A stretch of 64,000 nt of DNA from Sipunculus nudus. Taxonomy: Eukaryota; Annelida; Sipuncula; Golfingiida; Sipunculidae. Positions 1-12,690 of this stretch are shown here, piece by piece; position 1 is the stretch's first letter, and every line of letters starts with the position of its first letter. The stretch covers positions 73,561,176 through 73,625,175 of the forward strand of contig CM049316.1 of the NCBI GenBank assembly GCA_026874595.1, written 5' to 3'. A program made the position numbers and the translations under genes. The notes under the pieces are model-generated. The model was not told where the DNA came from. It worked only from the letters and a program-made list of their open reading frames with translations, and made no database searches.

Positions 1-135
1 CTAACTGAGAGGTAGGCTGGAAGTCAGACACTGGCATTATTAGTATCAGCCTTCACGGAACTATCAATCATTGTTCATTAGTCCTAACAGAGGCCCATAT
101 TGAGTTATATACCTCTTTCCGAATAGCGATCTTAC

Positions 136-192
136 CTCTGATTCCCCTGTCAGTCAGGTAGACTATTCCCCCAGCCACTAGCATCCAAAGTA
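136..192 (-). CDS. candidate internal coding exon, membrane-like segment
   Basis: On the minus strand a 57-nt stretch lies between a 3' splice site (TTATTATGCAG) and a good 5' splice site (AGAG|GTAAGATC). Only one of the three frames is open. It needs one base from an upstream exon and reads LWMLVAGGIVYLTDRGIR, a hydrophobic stretch followed by basic and acidic residues, like a membrane segment and its edge. The next exon would lie outside the window to the left. I do not recognise the protein. It could be a chance open frame, and the link to other minus-strand exons further right is unproven. Confidence 0.3.
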
Positions 193-899
193 CTGCATAA
201 TAAGGGATTTAAAAAACATAGCTGATCCCTAACGAATCACGGGAACTGTCCCCGCCACAAGGTGCCTGCTTTCTTCAGAGCCTTGCATTACTGAAAAGCT
301 AGCGGAAAACATGCATCACTGCTGGCTCCTGTCAGGTGATCCAGGTCAAAGGTCAAACTTAACATTTTACTCTGTGGCTATCAAGTACTTATGGTACTAC
401 TGGCGCACGATTGGTGACTGCCTGGTATGTCTATATTTTGACATTAATTAATGCTAAAACGTAAACCAGGCCACCCTCATAAACTACAGGCTAAACCCAC
501 TCACTGATCCATACTTTTATTTACTTCTACATGTAGTGAATATTGGTGGTGTGCATAATATACCATTTAAATGTGAAAGGGAACAGATTAAAACAAGACA
601 CTGTCTATTGTTTCAAATTTAGATTAATAATGTTAACTTGAATGTGTTTTATGTGGCTATACTATACTCTCTGTATCTGTATTTTACACATATCCTAAAA
701 GAGTTTTCCTGAGGAATTTCTAGAATAATAATACAAAAATTTTACACAGACCAAATAATGTATTATCCTCTTTCTAAACTGACAAATGACTGATGAAAAT
801 ACTGGAACAAGTATATCTAATCCAATCAATCATCCATTTTAAATTTTTACCTACAACCACTACAAATTTGAAAATGTTCAAGTAACAGAAGACTATGAG
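193..899. other. non-coding stretch, no gene seen
   Basis: AT-rich sequence with stops in all frames. It holds one AGGTCAAAGGTCA direct repeat near 343-356, which resembles a nuclear-receptor DR1 site. No other structure was found. Confidence 0.5.
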
Positions 900-1160
900 G
901 CGTCATCCAGATTTCCCAGCTGCCTTTGAGGTGCAGACTACTCACCACCCACTGAGGGACTTTTCATGACATCATCCCACCACGCAAGACAAGAGATCCA
1001 TCTAGTAGCGGTCTCATAATACATCAGGGGTGGTTTGGATTACCGGACTGGTAAATGACTTCACCAGAAGTAGGGGTTTGAAGTTGGTTTTTTTTTCAAG
1101 GTAAAGTGAGCCAGGCATTCCCTTGGAGGTAACTCAGACCTGTATAAATGATTCACTTAT
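900..1160 (+). repeat. dispersed repeat, copy 1 of 2
   Basis: About 250 bp that recurs at 3065-3310 in the same orientation. Shared landmarks in order are CTACTCACCACC, GACATCATCCC, GTAGCGGTCTCATAATA, CATCAGGGGTGGTTTGG, TGACTTCACCAGAAGTAGGG and GGAGGTAACTCAGACCTG. The copies differ by small indels and substitutions, so they are old. No terminal inverted repeat or coding potential was seen. Confidence 0.75.
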
Positions 1161-1344
1161 TTCTTATGTTATTAACGAGAAATATACTGTGGTTGCCTAT
1201 TTGTTTGTGATGGTTACAAATTTGTGATATTCATGAACAGGAAATTATCACAAAATGAATTCTTCATTCATGAATAAGACCTTTCTTATACAGGTCTTTC
1301 ATTTTGTAGCATAACTGCAGGTCATTCACATTTCCCTTATATAT

Positions 1345-1580
1345 ATATATATATGTTTGAGATGAGATTGAAATCCAGGCGGATTTTAAATTCGCCTAGA
1401 CGAGATTGGGATTGTGATCTCGGCTAGACAGATTTTAAACTTGCCTAGACAAGATCACAATCACAATCTCACCTAGGCGAGTTTAAAATCCATCTGGTGT
1501 CATCCAGGCGAGTTTAAAATCTGCCTGATATTACTTAGGTGAGTTTAAAATCTGGCTAGGCGAGATTAAAATAGTGATCT
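1345..1580. repeat. degenerate direct and inverted repeat cluster (GCGAGTTTAAAATC)
   Basis: A short motif, AGGCGAGTTTAAAATC or its complement GATTTTAAATTCGCCT, occurs about six times here. It is inverted across a centre near 1440-1460, where GATCACAATCACAATCTC faces GATTGGGATTGTGATCTC. The cluster can fold on itself. It follows a short (TA)n tract at 1338-1352. Its origin is unknown. Confidence 0.6.
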
Positions 1581-3064
1581 GATCTAATTTCCTAATATAT
1601 TTAGCATTGTAATTGACATATGGAAGATGTTTTCAGTCGGATTTTCAATATTTTAACACTGAATGGTGTATATATAGTTAACAGGTAATATATTTATTAA
1701 TATTTACAGAATATTATAGTATTAATGTAATAATTAACTTTTTTACAGTAATGTTATAATTATTCATGTAATAATTAACATTGATTTTAGAAATAGAATT
1801 AAGAAATAGATTTGATTATTACTTGCACCTTTGATGTGTTTCATGTGGTCTACAGCATCCATATCATACCAATTATTTGCTAAACGTTAATTAATCTTTA
1901 TTTTTTTCCCAGTTTTATTAACAACCTTGGGATTGTAAATATCACTAATAATTTTTACCAAAAAAATAATTTGTAATTGTATTTAAATATATGACAATTA
2001 GAGAGTAACAAGAAGTATACTGAAGCACACTTATGAGATATTATGAAGAGCAAATCTATATATATACTGTTACTGTCTCTATCATCCACAGTCAAAACAT
2101 CTATTATTTTCCAACACAATCAAAACATCTTTTATATTATTTTCCAGCAATCTATGAGGTGTCATTATGATTTGCCATCTGCCTGTGAGGTGTTGGCAGG
2201 GATCACACCAGGGACCTTTAGCTCTAAATAAAGTTGTTCGGTTTACTCAGTCATTAACGTCCAAACCAATACAATACATATTACTACAACAGCAGATTTG
2301 TTTATCCTAAGGATCATACCCCTAAACACTATCAGGAGCCCCCTTTCTTCTGGTGGGCAGGGCTAACCTGTGATAAATTCACAGAGATGGTGAATCATCA
2401 CACACATTTATATGTGTAGTAAACATGAAAATTTGATAAGTGTCTGAGCAGAGGAATACATGTGGTCTCAGAGCATGTGTACTTCCTAGTTAACAAATAA
2501 TTTGGGCTGAAAAATTAACCTGACCAATTAGATGGGAAAAAAATAAGAATCATTCAGAGATCCAATCTAATCAATATTTTGGAATTTCTAGTTAATTATT
2601 TCTATAGCTATTCTTTATTATCGAAGTTAAAAAATAATTTGTACTGAAATATTAAATTGACTATCACCATATTGGTGAAGCCCTGGACTAAAAAGGGAAC
2701 CAAAATAAAAACAATTGTTAAGAAATCCAACCTATCCAATATTTCAGAAAAAAAGTATATTATACAAAATTATATTTCACTGGGGTTGCAATGACCAAAA
2801 TTATCTATAGGTAATGTCCAGATCCCTACTGGCTTGTAGATACATAATGCTAAACAAACGATCACTCCCTGAGGTAAGCAACTCAAACGCAGGCCAACAT
2901 GAATCAGACATGATAATTTAACAAATGACGTCACCGCACACATCCCCTGCAATCCCTGACTCATTCTGTGTTCAGACTGTGGGCAGTAGGATAACGATTC
3001 AAGGTACTGATACAGGATTAAAAATATTATATATCTCTACTCAACCTGCAGAATGACCCTAATA
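1581..3064. other. non-coding stretch, no gene seen
   Basis: AT-rich sequence. The segment near 2150-2200 (ATGAGGTGTCATTATG, then CTGCCTGTGAGGTG) weakly resembles 895-935, so it may be a third, truncated trace of the dispersed repeat family. No exon with paired splice sites is convincing. Confidence 0.4.
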
Positions 3065-3310
3065 TCAGCCTACTCACCACCCCCTGTGAGACTTTTAATG
3101 ACATCATCCCTGCACGCAACACATGAGATCCATCCAGTAGCGGTCTCATAATATATCAGGGGTGGTTTGGGCAGTAACCAGGGCAATGTCATGAACCACT
3201 CTAAAATGACTTCACCAGAAGTAGGGGTTTGAATTTTTTTCCCCCAAGGTACAGGTGGGCGAGGCATTCCACCTGGAGGTAACTCAGACCTGTATAAATG
3301 ATCCACTCAT
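3065..3310 (+). repeat. dispersed repeat, copy 2 of 2
   Basis: Second copy of the repeat at 900-1160, with the same order of landmarks. It contains an extra segment of about 20 bp (GGGCAGTAACCAGGGCAATG) that copy 1 lacks. The open frame on its minus strand is a by-product of the repeat. Confidence 0.75.
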
Positions 3311-4760
3311 TTCTTGTTTTTTATGAGCAATGTATTTGAAGTAAACAAATTAAATGGGTGGTAGAATATGTATAAATTATTATCAGAAAGTGCAAATTAG
3401 GGGTTGAGATGAGGAATACTAATTTTAATGTAAATTATCCCTACTACTGGGCTATTTTTTAAAATACCAGATTTATGGTTCATACTGGATTGACTACCTA
3501 ATATATCTGGATATCTGTGACTGGCATAACTGATTTTCCAGAATATTTATAAAACTTTCATTTCTCGAATATTGTGAAAGGTATATGTGTACAAGGGTGT
3601 GAATTTAGCATATATCATGTTGGTATTATCATCACACTTTAAAAGCTCAACTTGCAAGAAGTAGAATTGTATGGTTGAGTAGCCTTTGAAGAGCCTCCCA
3701 CGAGTACATTGCACTCACGACATGAATATAACCTAGTGTTTTGCACTCATGACATGTGAAAGGAAGGTCCATGGGGACATCATATCTGCCTGTCCTAACT
3801 GTATGAAAGTTTTAAACCAGCCGAATAATGTGTGGTCTAAAATGCCTGTTTTTCCTACACAGCTTGTTGCTGTTTTCCCAAGCACATACTAACCCAGTTA
3901 GAAAATGATGAAATAGCCATTCAAAACGTCGAAGTTTATGGTATATGCCGACAGCCAGTTCTGTTTTTTGCATACAAGTTGCAAAGTCATGACAAATATG
4001 TCAGATACATGGTTTTCTAGCAGAGTTAAATGAAATATGACACCTTTTATAGGCATGCTTAATTCTCACTACAAGTCGAGAATGATCTGTTGACTCAGAT
4101 GGGTAAATATGGACCCTGTCACATACAGCCTTCTCTGTAGAATTGTTTGTGATTTCTGGCTTACTCTCAGTACATATTAATTAATGATCTGCAGGTAATT
4201 CTTTTAAGTTCTTATAACAGTTCTATGATGGATGTATGAGCTTGGTTATCTCCAAGCTGTTAGCAAACAAAGTAAACCTGCCACTGTTAATAAACAGGTA
4301 AAATATGTAACCTAAGGTGGTTGCATATGCATGGAAGTTGAATGGTCATTAGCTGCAAAACACCCTTTGCAAAAGTCATGTCTGTCTGCTTTGCTGGCAC
4401 AGGTGACATCCTTGTTGAATATGTTTTGATTATTCAATGGGGCCCCCACATGTTATAAACATTTGGTGTATCTGTTGGCTATTTTTTGTGACAGGTGGTT
4501 TCATGGTAGGATGATGCAAACTTATCTTACTCATAAAAAGCAAAGAGAGAAAAAAGCAAAGAGAGAAAAACCTCAAGAAAACGTCCTCAAACATCCTAAC
4601 ATACTTCTGATATATATATATGGTTCAGTCACTGAACTCACCAGACATAGATTTTCAATATGAAAAGGGAACTATTGAAATATGGTAAAACATTACAACA
4701 TAATTTACATTGACAAATTTAAAGTAAATTTGTTTAAAATGGCAAATTGATATTTTTATG
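3311..4760. other. non-coding stretch, no gene seen
   Basis: AT-rich and without convincing coding sequence. The phrase AGAGCCTCCCACGAGTAC near 3689-3706 returns in similar form at 9234-9251 (AGAGCCTCCCACCAAGTA), which hints at another old dispersed repeat. Confidence 0.4.
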
Positions 4761-4779
4761 CTAAAATGTACTTGTGCTT

Positions 4780-4965
4780 GCACTAGAGTTTATTTTAAAG
4801 TACTTGTACTTGAGTACCAGTACATTTAAAATGTGAGTACCTGTATTTGCACTTGTACTCAGTTAAAAGTAAAAGTATTTTTACTTATACTCAAGTACAT
4901 TCATAATATGAGTACTCGTATTTGTAATAATAATAAGCTAAAACTGAAGTACTTGTACTATTAAA
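4780..4965. repeat. degenerate GTACTTGTACT simple repeat
   Basis: Imperfect iterations of GTACTTGTACT, GAGTACTCGTA and AAGTACTTG. Because GTAC is palindromic the tract can pair with itself. A related GGTACAGGTAC tract occurs at 17270-17360. Confidence 0.65.
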
Positions 4966-5048
4966 TGAGAATATTTCAAAGTAGTCAGTACCAAGTCTGG
5001 TTCCAAATCTGGCTTTAATGTTTGTGCATGAGCCAGTTAGGTAAGTTC

Positions 5049-5440
5049 TCATTCACTACACTTCGGCCTTTTGAAATTAGTTCGGCAAAGTCAAAGCAAA
5101 GGCCTCACTTACACCTCCCAGGGGGTATTCTGGGGCTGGCCTAAAACAAGGAATGAAACGGAACATGGAACGCAGAACAGGGGCCTAATTTACAAAACAG
5201 AACGGAACAAAGATATAAAAAGTGTCATAACTTTTAAATGGATGAATGTTTCATGACATACTTTATAGTAATAAACAAATTTCAACATATGTGATTTGTT
5301 AAATTTTTATTTTAGCCCCTGTTCTGCATTCCATGTTTCAGGCCAGCCCCAGAAGACTCCCCAAGAGGTGCGAGTTAGGCCTTTTGTTTTGACTTTGCCG
5401 AACTGATTTCAAAAGGCTAAAGCATAGTGAATGGTTAGTT
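5049..5440. repeat. large imperfect inverted repeat (fold-back)
   Basis: The left arm (about 5049-5190) and right arm (about 5304-5440) are reverse complements over about 135 bp. Both carry CCTTTTGAAAT, AGTTCGGCAAAGTC, TTCTGGGGCTGGCCT and CAGAACAGGGG in mirrored order. The spacer is about 115 bp and unique. Arms this long can form a cruciform or, if transcribed, a long hairpin RNA. It could be a fold-back element or a local inverted duplication of one repeat. Confidence 0.75.
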
Positions 5441-6106
5441 CTGTGGACCAAGCAGACACTGACAAACTGACTTTGAGCCAAGCAATTCAGTTCCCTTGAA
5501 TTATGTATTACCACATAGTAAAACCCTGGAGCCACAGAACTCAGGCATGCTCCCAAACATTTATCATAATCAACTGAGCTCCCAGCTTTTATCTTACGTA
5601 TGACCATAGTTGGCTTTATGTTTGTGAGAGAGTTATATCCAAGATATTCACAAAAAGAAAATTATCACCAAAAATAAACCCTCGTCAATGCCCGGGCCAC
5701 CTGCACAGGTGAAAATCTGTATATACTTTATCCTCAAATATCTATGTCTCATTAGCCTAATACATCATCTATGTTTGTAGCATACCAAGACAAAATTGAT
5801 AATATTAATGTCAACAGGTCTATGATCATGTAATCCATATGTCAAAGATTAATGTTATGTATTATATGAGATCTTTTATGTAATCTACCAATAATGAACA
5901 TGAATTTCTACTTGTTGTAAGTTCTGTGGGGATATCTTAATGGTAAGATTTTTTTAAAATCATTAAATAATCAATACAACACTGGAAGTACTTTGTGTAG
6001 TTTACTGTAAGGTGAGATCGTGAAAATTGAACCCTCCCCCCAAAAAACTGAAAAAGTGAAAATCGCAAAAGTAAAATTGGTTAAAGTTTTAACTTCACGG
6101 AAATGA

Positions 6107-6268
6107 AACCAACCACTGTAACTTGAAACCAACGACAATAACTTGAAACCAACCACTGTGATTTAAAATGAACTACTGTAATTTTGTACTAACCACTGTA
6201 ACTTAAAACCAACCACTGTAACTTAAAACTAACCACTGTAACTTAAAACCAACCACTCTATCTTAAAA
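6107..6268 (+). repeat. 21-bp minisatellite
   Basis: About eight imperfect copies of the unit AACCAACCACTGTAACTTAAA. The last four are nearly identical and the first ones more diverged, as expected for recent local spread at one end. It has no coding frame. Confidence 0.85.
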
Positions 6269-6441
6269 GCCCAAATGCAGAACTTCATTTTAATTGACTT
6301 GTAATGCTCAGTCAAATTATTTCAAAGCAGAATTCCTTAATAAATTAGGTATCATGATGAATAAATGCAGATGGAAAACGTCAGGCCTAACTATATTAAA
6401 TATAAAAGGTCATTTTGCTAATATAAGAAGAGGTCAGTTAC

Positions 6442-6485
6442 CTTGGTCTTGCTAAACATGATCTTTTCCCTCAGAATTTGTATTG
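6442..6485 (-). CDS. candidate 44-nt coding exon
   Basis: On the minus strand a strong 3' splice site (pyrimidine-rich, ending CTGTGTGTCAG) precedes 44 nt. A consensus 5' splice site, CCAAG|GTAACTG, follows. The only open frame takes one base from the previous exon and reads IQILREKIMFSKTK, leaving in phase 0. The phase fits a donor after GTAG at 8092 in the candidate exon upstream, but this link is inference. Family not recognised. Confidence 0.35.
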
Positions 6486-7960
6486 CTGACACACAGGAAC
6501 AGAAACCAACCTCTGATCTGTCTGGGAATAAAATTAAACTGTTATCTACAGGCAACGATTCGAACATCAAAGCCAGCAGCGGCAAGGTCAGGTCCTAAGA
6601 GAGCGTGATTGGTTGACTGACTGACCCAGCAAGACACCATTAGTGGAGTCCCTGAGACTCCCATGTAGGACTCCCCTGTCTCATCAACAGTGACTCCACT
6701 GTGTAATTTCTCTTCTGGGTCAGCAGGTGTCATGAATAAAGGGTATCAGTGCACTGATATTTCACTATGGTAATGGTCCATTTAACAATATTAAAAAAAA
6801 ACATCTTTACTGAATATGATAACAGTATCACTCAGATTTCTATCACATTATCATCCCTGGCAATCCTACTATAAATTAGGGATTTGGTCCAGAAAAAGAG
6901 TTATTCCACTCTAAACTTTGCTGATACAAGTCCCCTTGCCATTGCCACCAAACTCTCTCCCTAGATAAATTCTTGCCTGGACACTGTCACTGGGGTACAT
7001 TTGTGTCACGCCCATGGTGCGAAATAGAGGATGCACACATGCACGTTTGCATGTACATTTTCTTTTGTGCATGTAGAAATCCTACTGAGGGTGCATTCTG
7101 TGCATGTATTATAAACCAATGAAAAAAAATGTTGGTTTCTTATTTTTTACTATTCATAAACATCACATTTATAAATTAGCATTTCTATTCTTTGAGCAAC
7201 AGAAACTCCTTAACAAGTAAATTTTCTTACTAGTATTACAAGGTGCATGTTGAAATCTTAAGGTGCATCTAGGTTTTGTTTCAAGGGTGCACCTGGAGCA
7301 TGTAAAATTCTTAGCCTGATTTGTAACATGCACGTCCCTTCACACTAATCCAACCCTGACAGGTTTATTTCTCCCAGGTTCTTGAAACCACTCAAGAAGG
7401 CTGCCATTTTGCATTCACAATAAAAACCAGGATGTCAAAAAATTCATTTCAAAATGAAGGGTATACCACTAATAAACACAACACTAACATATCCCATCCC
7501 TCCAAATTCTCTTGGAACGGCCATCCCTGAATAATAATATGTACCACACAGATTCTGCAGCAATAATAAAAGACTAATTGAAAAATGTAGCATATTTTTT
7601 TGTTCAGTTGTACTGAGATCTTTAATGATACAGACATGTTATTATTTGGGTAACAGTGTACTACTTTTATTTTTTTCTAAACATTTAACATTTAAGAAAT
7701 ACCAGGGACATACTACATAGAACTACTGGCAAGTATATAAAGTTGGGTTAAACATTTATTCTGCATGAGAACTGTTTTTATTGAGAAAGAAAAGATACAT
7801 TTCCATTGAAGGCATAACAGACACTAATAAACAACAAAGAAGCACTCTAAACAGGCACCCATTTCTAATTTGACTAATTCCAAGATCCCTTCAATTTAGA
7901 AAATGAACCTTAAAAACAAAGCTAATAAAATATTCAGTTTAAATCAAATAATCCCTCATC
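6486..7960. other. non-coding stretch with a possible old repeat
   Basis: Positions 6542-6733 are less AT-rich and open on the minus strand (63 codons), with mirrored GTGGAGTC and GACTCCAC. I could not assign them to a family or find paired splice sites in frame. Positions 7017-7320 hold several GTGCATG/TGCATGT words. Nothing else is recognisable. Confidence 0.4.
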
Positions 7961-8091
7961 CTAGACATCTATAATTACATTACTAAAACCTTGGGCTTTT
8001 AAACATAACCACATCTGCAGAAACGTCTCAAAAAGTGTCTCTTTAAAATATGAGACATAAAATATGCCGATGGAGCTGAGGGCAGTCTGAC

Positions 8092-8277
8092 CTACGCTGT
8101 ATGACTTGTTAACTCTGAACGAGTCCCCTATGTCTGATTGCTCACAGTTAGTACAAAAGACAGAGATATCATTGCCAGACAGGGACCTTTGTGTTTCCTC
8201 TACAGCATCATCAGCCATGGACACTCACTATATTTCCATATTTGCAGATTATCTGCTTGTTTTCTCTAAAGCTGCTC
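8092..8277 (-). CDS. candidate first coding exon
   Basis: A 3' splice site (CTTGCTGATCTTATACAG) on the minus strand is followed by a short leader with in-frame stops. An ATG at 8218 then opens a frame starting MADDAVEETQRSLSGNDISV, with coding-like composition and acidic and serine residues. A usable donor (GTAG|GTCAGA) lies at 8092 and would pass one base on, matching the phase needed by the exon at 6442-6485. If that donor is not used, the frame runs on to a stop at 7961. No known family was recognised. Confidence 0.3.
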
Positions 8278-11190
8278 CTGTATAAGATCAGCAAGTTTCA
8301 ATTGCATTTAAATGAAATTTTGGTAGAATATGGGTCTTCATCAAAGAAAGAACTAATGTATTAGTAGGACAGATCTAGAAAAAAAATGTGAAAGGCAGAA
8401 GTGTAAAACCAATGAACCACCAGTTTCCATAACTTGGAGTTTCCATTTATTATGTTTTCAGGGTCAATAATGGTTGGCATAATTGTATATAATTATAATA
8501 CTAATATATTTTGTCTATATCTTCTTTGTCTACATAAATTCCCTGTTGCATCTGTTTTAACATCAAGAATCTAACCATTTTTTCAGTTTGCCAATAAAAC
8601 ATGCAATGGTTAAAGAGTGTATTAACATTTAGGAGTGAATTAAGACCCTAGATTGAATAAATTTATAAACATTCAACAGTGTATATTCATATTCAACAGT
8701 ATTTATTTCCTGTCAATACAAACTAACCATGAAACAACCTGCACCAAATCAATTTTTATCAAAATTATTGGATTTTATGGTCCAAAGAAAAGGTATCCCC
8801 CTTCTGGTTCAGCAATCTATAATCCTGCGACTGTTACAATGGACTGTGTAGTCCAGCATCCTGACAGTCATCATTACACTTGATAAAGAATTAAAGGATG
8901 TACATTTTTCCAGAGGACGGATGTGTGCTCATTATATCAGTGATCTCAGATCTGAATCCCAGCACCAGCAGTTTATTAAGGATACTTATGATTCAGTTTC
9001 TGTGATTTGGATGAGACAATTCCCCCTAGTACTTCCCCATTACATTTAAAGGCCATTTTGAAAGTACTCTAATCATATTATAACTGGCTACATTTTGCAA
9101 TCTGTGATGGTGTGTCAGACTGAAAGATCTAAAGGAATAAGCAGAAGCAAAAACTCTGTTGTGTCCCTTATGTTATACTTATAACTGATATAACCAATCC
9201 ATAAACATGTCTACATAACCAAGTGCCTCTTCAGAGCCTCCCACCAAGTACAAAACGTCTTTTGTGTCTGCATGCAATGACTCTTCATGTATATACATAA
9301 TGCATGAGACCTGTCTACATACATTTCCTTTATCGTCCCTCTTGTCATTTGCTAGTTACAACATAGATATAAAATGTCCTCAACTGGTTTACAAGCACAT
9401 TCAGATGTTATCCATTTATCTATTTGGCCTCAGATATAACCTTAAGCTATTCAGCATAATGATATTAGGCACAAAAAAAGACACAAACATAAAAGTAATA
9501 TAGAGCTGTAGTCTGCTCTGGAATTCAATATTTATAAATATTCAGTTGTCCTTAACTATCACTGTTTATTTTATATCACTCATGTAACGTTCTACTTAAC
9601 CGACGTGGCACATCTGTAAAAACCAAAATCAGTCACTAATTTGCAAAACATGTTCAAGAAATGCCAGTTGTTCATGTGGATATATCTGTAAGAGCCAGAC
9701 CTGTAACTGAAGGCAAAGTGTACTTTTATCACTAGATAAATGACAATGGCTTATACGGGAGAAATTCTCCTAAAAAGGTTTCTTGGCATTAGATTTTATC
9801 TTTATATGGTGGAGCCTAATTTAGTCTGATTTAGACAGATAACCTGTCTAGTTGATATAAATACTGAAAAATAGAAATAAATGCTGATTGTAAAAAGAGA
9901 TAACGCACCAACTATAAATTAAACCAGTTATCTTTTTCTTTAAGATGATATATTAATGTCTCAAACTTTGTTTGGGGCATTCATAATATGATTATCAACT
10001 TGAATCTGACAACGCAGTTTTATGCTTGGCCACAAAGGATGACTACAATGTGGACAAGTCAATAGCACTGCAAGAGTGCATAATACATGAACATGTTGTA
10101 TGTCTTGTGACCTTTAACCCTGTTAAGTTTGCACAGATTCTGCAGACAACTGAACCCAGGGGAGATATTTTGTTTATCATTTATAATGAATGTCAGCAAA
10201 ACCCATAAACTTCTTAGCAATACCACATTGATTATAACAAACAAATATGGTGAACTCTGGCCACATTAATTTAAAATGTGTGCATTTTACGAGAATTAAT
10301 TCAGGTAAGAAACTCTGTATGTAAACTTATATTTATTTTGGGTTTCATGGAAATCTATCAGATTTTTAGTCATCATGCAGTTCCACTAATGACAGGCATA
10401 TAGAATATTTTTATACTTGTATCTGAGTGCAACTGGTCGACCATAGAACTGGCCAGTCTTGTGCTATGATATACTGGTACTGGACAGTCCTAACCCACAG
10501 GCTGTTCAGGGGAGGTTCTCTGCCAGAGTGGGGGCAGCAGGCCCTACCTTCCTCTCTGAATTAATGTCAATAAAGAAATAATCCCACTGTTAATTGGCAG
10601 ATGAGAGTGTTGTGCCGTTTAATTAATAACAATGATGACTGGTCATTTTCTGTCATAATGATTAAATTAGTTTCATTTTTGTATAAGCCATCATAAATGA
10701 TCATGAATGAGTAATGCATATGCAAAAAAGTGATCATCATCTGGAAAACAATACTGCAATTCCGTGAAACATAAATTACGGAACCTGTCTGAAAAATTAC
10801 CTGTCTAATAGGACCATCCTTAAGATCACCCACGAATGAACTCAATGGATTCACGTATGCTGTATCTGATCTATCCAATAACACCACTCATGGCCAGTCC
10901 CACAGGTGGTCTAATATATCATTGGTTTCACTATACACGAGATGTGGGAATAATGTAGCAAACAACATTAAAACAAGCAGACATGCTGTAAAAGAAATTG
11001 TAAAAGATCTATCCCATCTTTAAGCATTACCAAAAAAACATGAATTTTCTTATTTTAGGATCCAAAGATATATCATTACTGGTCAATTACAGTAATGTTT
11101 AATGATATACCGACAGAATCAATTCCTGCCAGCTCAAAAAGAGTATCATTGAACTTCTTAACACACTATATTATTAATTGAACTGTGAAC
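8278..11190. other. non-coding stretch, presumed intron or intergenic
   Basis: AT-rich, with short open frames only. A perfect plus-strand donor word (TTCAG|GTAAGAAA) at 10310-10315 has no coding-like sequence upstream. If the minus-strand gene model is right, this is its first intron. Confidence 0.4.
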
Positions 11191-11426
11191 ACCTGACACC
11201 CCCCCCCCCCCCCTTCCACATTACAATTTTAAAAGGACAGACAAACCCCAGGTTCGAGATCTTTCTACAGCTGATCTGAGCTGTCACAGACACCTTTGAT
11301 TCTGTCTCTCTGGACTCTACGCTGACAGCAGCCTATACCCAATGCACACTTTATGACGGTGACCATTACTCAGCAACGTTTATCTGACTGAAACCATTGA
11401 GTCAACTCTGACTCTGAGATTCTTAC

Positions 11427-11740
11427 CTTTCATGCCAAACGCTTGTCAATTTCAGTTTCATAAATCCGCTTCTTTGGGATCAGTACGGTATGTCAGTTTC
11501 ATCCAGGTCGTCTGTACATTCGCAGCCAGCCGTAATCAGCTGATGTTCAGGAAATGACGACAGGATCGGGACACAGTCTCATATGAGGAGGATCGCCATG
11601 TGATTGCATCACTTTCAGGTCAATGTCCGCATTAACATGATACAACCAGTTCGCGCACAGTCTGGCTACTCCAGCTGTCAAATCACAGCGAGACTGTGTG
11701 GGATTTTCCGCTACGTCATCAGGTGACGTCACTTGTGTTT
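11427..11740 (-). promoter_or_regulatory. candidate first exon and CRE-bearing promoter
   Basis: This block is visibly richer in G, C and CpG than its surroundings. A palindromic cAMP-response element, TGACGTCA, lies at 11724-11731, with CTACGTCATC just beside it. On the minus strand it ends in a consensus 5' splice site (AAAG|GTAAGAAT, last exon base 11427). No long frame crosses the donor, so this would be a non-coding 5' exon. Its partner may be the exon at 8092-8277. All of this is inference from motif and composition. Confidence 0.35.
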
Positions 11741-12410
11741 CATTCACTACGGGTCGTGTAACTTTTAATGAAACTATATTTGTGGGCTTACAACTTAAGT
11801 TGTATATATCGGTTGAGAGCATCTGATAATTGACGTTTAGTTTATAATTTTCAGTAAAAATAAAATCATTAAATAAAAATTTGTACATCCAAATGAAAAA
11901 CCATGTTATGTTGAACTAGTGTTTGTTTGGGTTTGTTTCACAATCCAACTTTTTTAAAATGCCGAATGTTTTGCAACTCTCGCGGCCTCTCCACGTGACA
12001 AATGAGTGATATACGCTCGTGATATGCTTCCTTTATCAGAACATTAATTTGTTTTCCCATCCGCATGCTCGTTAAAGATAACAACACAATAAGAGTTCAA
12101 GGTTACGTAATGCTAGGTCAGTGCGTTATTTAGTGCGTTATTTGCTGAGTAATTGTGGGTTGGTAACGATGAATATATAACTGTTCATGCAATATATTGT
12201 GTAAATTGCATGTACAACCCGTGCATTAATTGTCAGAGGATTGGTAGGGCCAATGATATAGGTCTAACAGTTCCCATGAGAACGTTCGATCTTACGCCTA
12301 CATATGTAGACCCAGTCATACTAGTATATAAAATTTTCATTATCAAGATTTTAAAATAACCCAAACAATACATGTTCAGAAGTCTACATTGAGTTTGCTA
12401 ACCGACTTCT

Positions 12411-12690
12411 GTACGTGGCTCAGGGGTAGAGCATAAGACTTAAAGCCGGGAGGTCTCTGAATTCGAAGCGGTGAAATGTTTTCATGGTCTGGGTCCCCAC
12501 CCAGAGTGACGTGAGCGCTCTACAAGTTAATGGGAAGGCCGTGTCCAAAGGCCGTTTTGCACTCACAAACAAGTGCGCCTTTCGGGGGTTCCTCTGTGGT
12601 CTGACCCAACAAAGAGTACGATTACACACACAAGCCCCCAGGTGTAGTTGTCAACTGGCCTGGTTTACACCAGGATATAAAAAAAGAAAT
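12411..12690 (+). mobile_element. tRNA-derived SINE candidate
   Basis: The segment opens with a tRNA-like RNA polymerase III promoter. An A box (TGGCTCAGGGGTAGAGC, 12416-12432) is followed about 30 nt later by a degenerate B box (GAATTCGAAGC, 12459-12469; consensus GGTTCGANTCC). Spacing is right for a tRNA. A non-tRNA body of about 200 bp follows and ends in a short repeated tail (AGGATATAAA twice, 12671-12700). The decayed B box suggests an inactive copy. Confidence 0.65.

Noticed and set aside
853-935. Minus-strand frame between an AG and a GTAAAA donor
   Set aside because: It overlaps sequence related to the dispersed repeat (compare 2150-2200) and the donor is weak.
6542-6733. Minus-strand frame and a possible B-box-like GTTCGAATCG of a SINE
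   Set aside because: No matching A box at the right distance and no paired splice sites; left unassigned.
10290-10320. Perfect plus-strand donor TTCAG|GTAAGAAA
   Set aside because: No acceptor or coding-like sequence upstream; isolated donor words are common by chance.
11547-11888. 113-codon minus-strand frame
   Set aside because: It overlaps the CRE-bearing block and runs out of it into AT-rich sequence; no conserved motif. The block is better read as promoter and leader exon.
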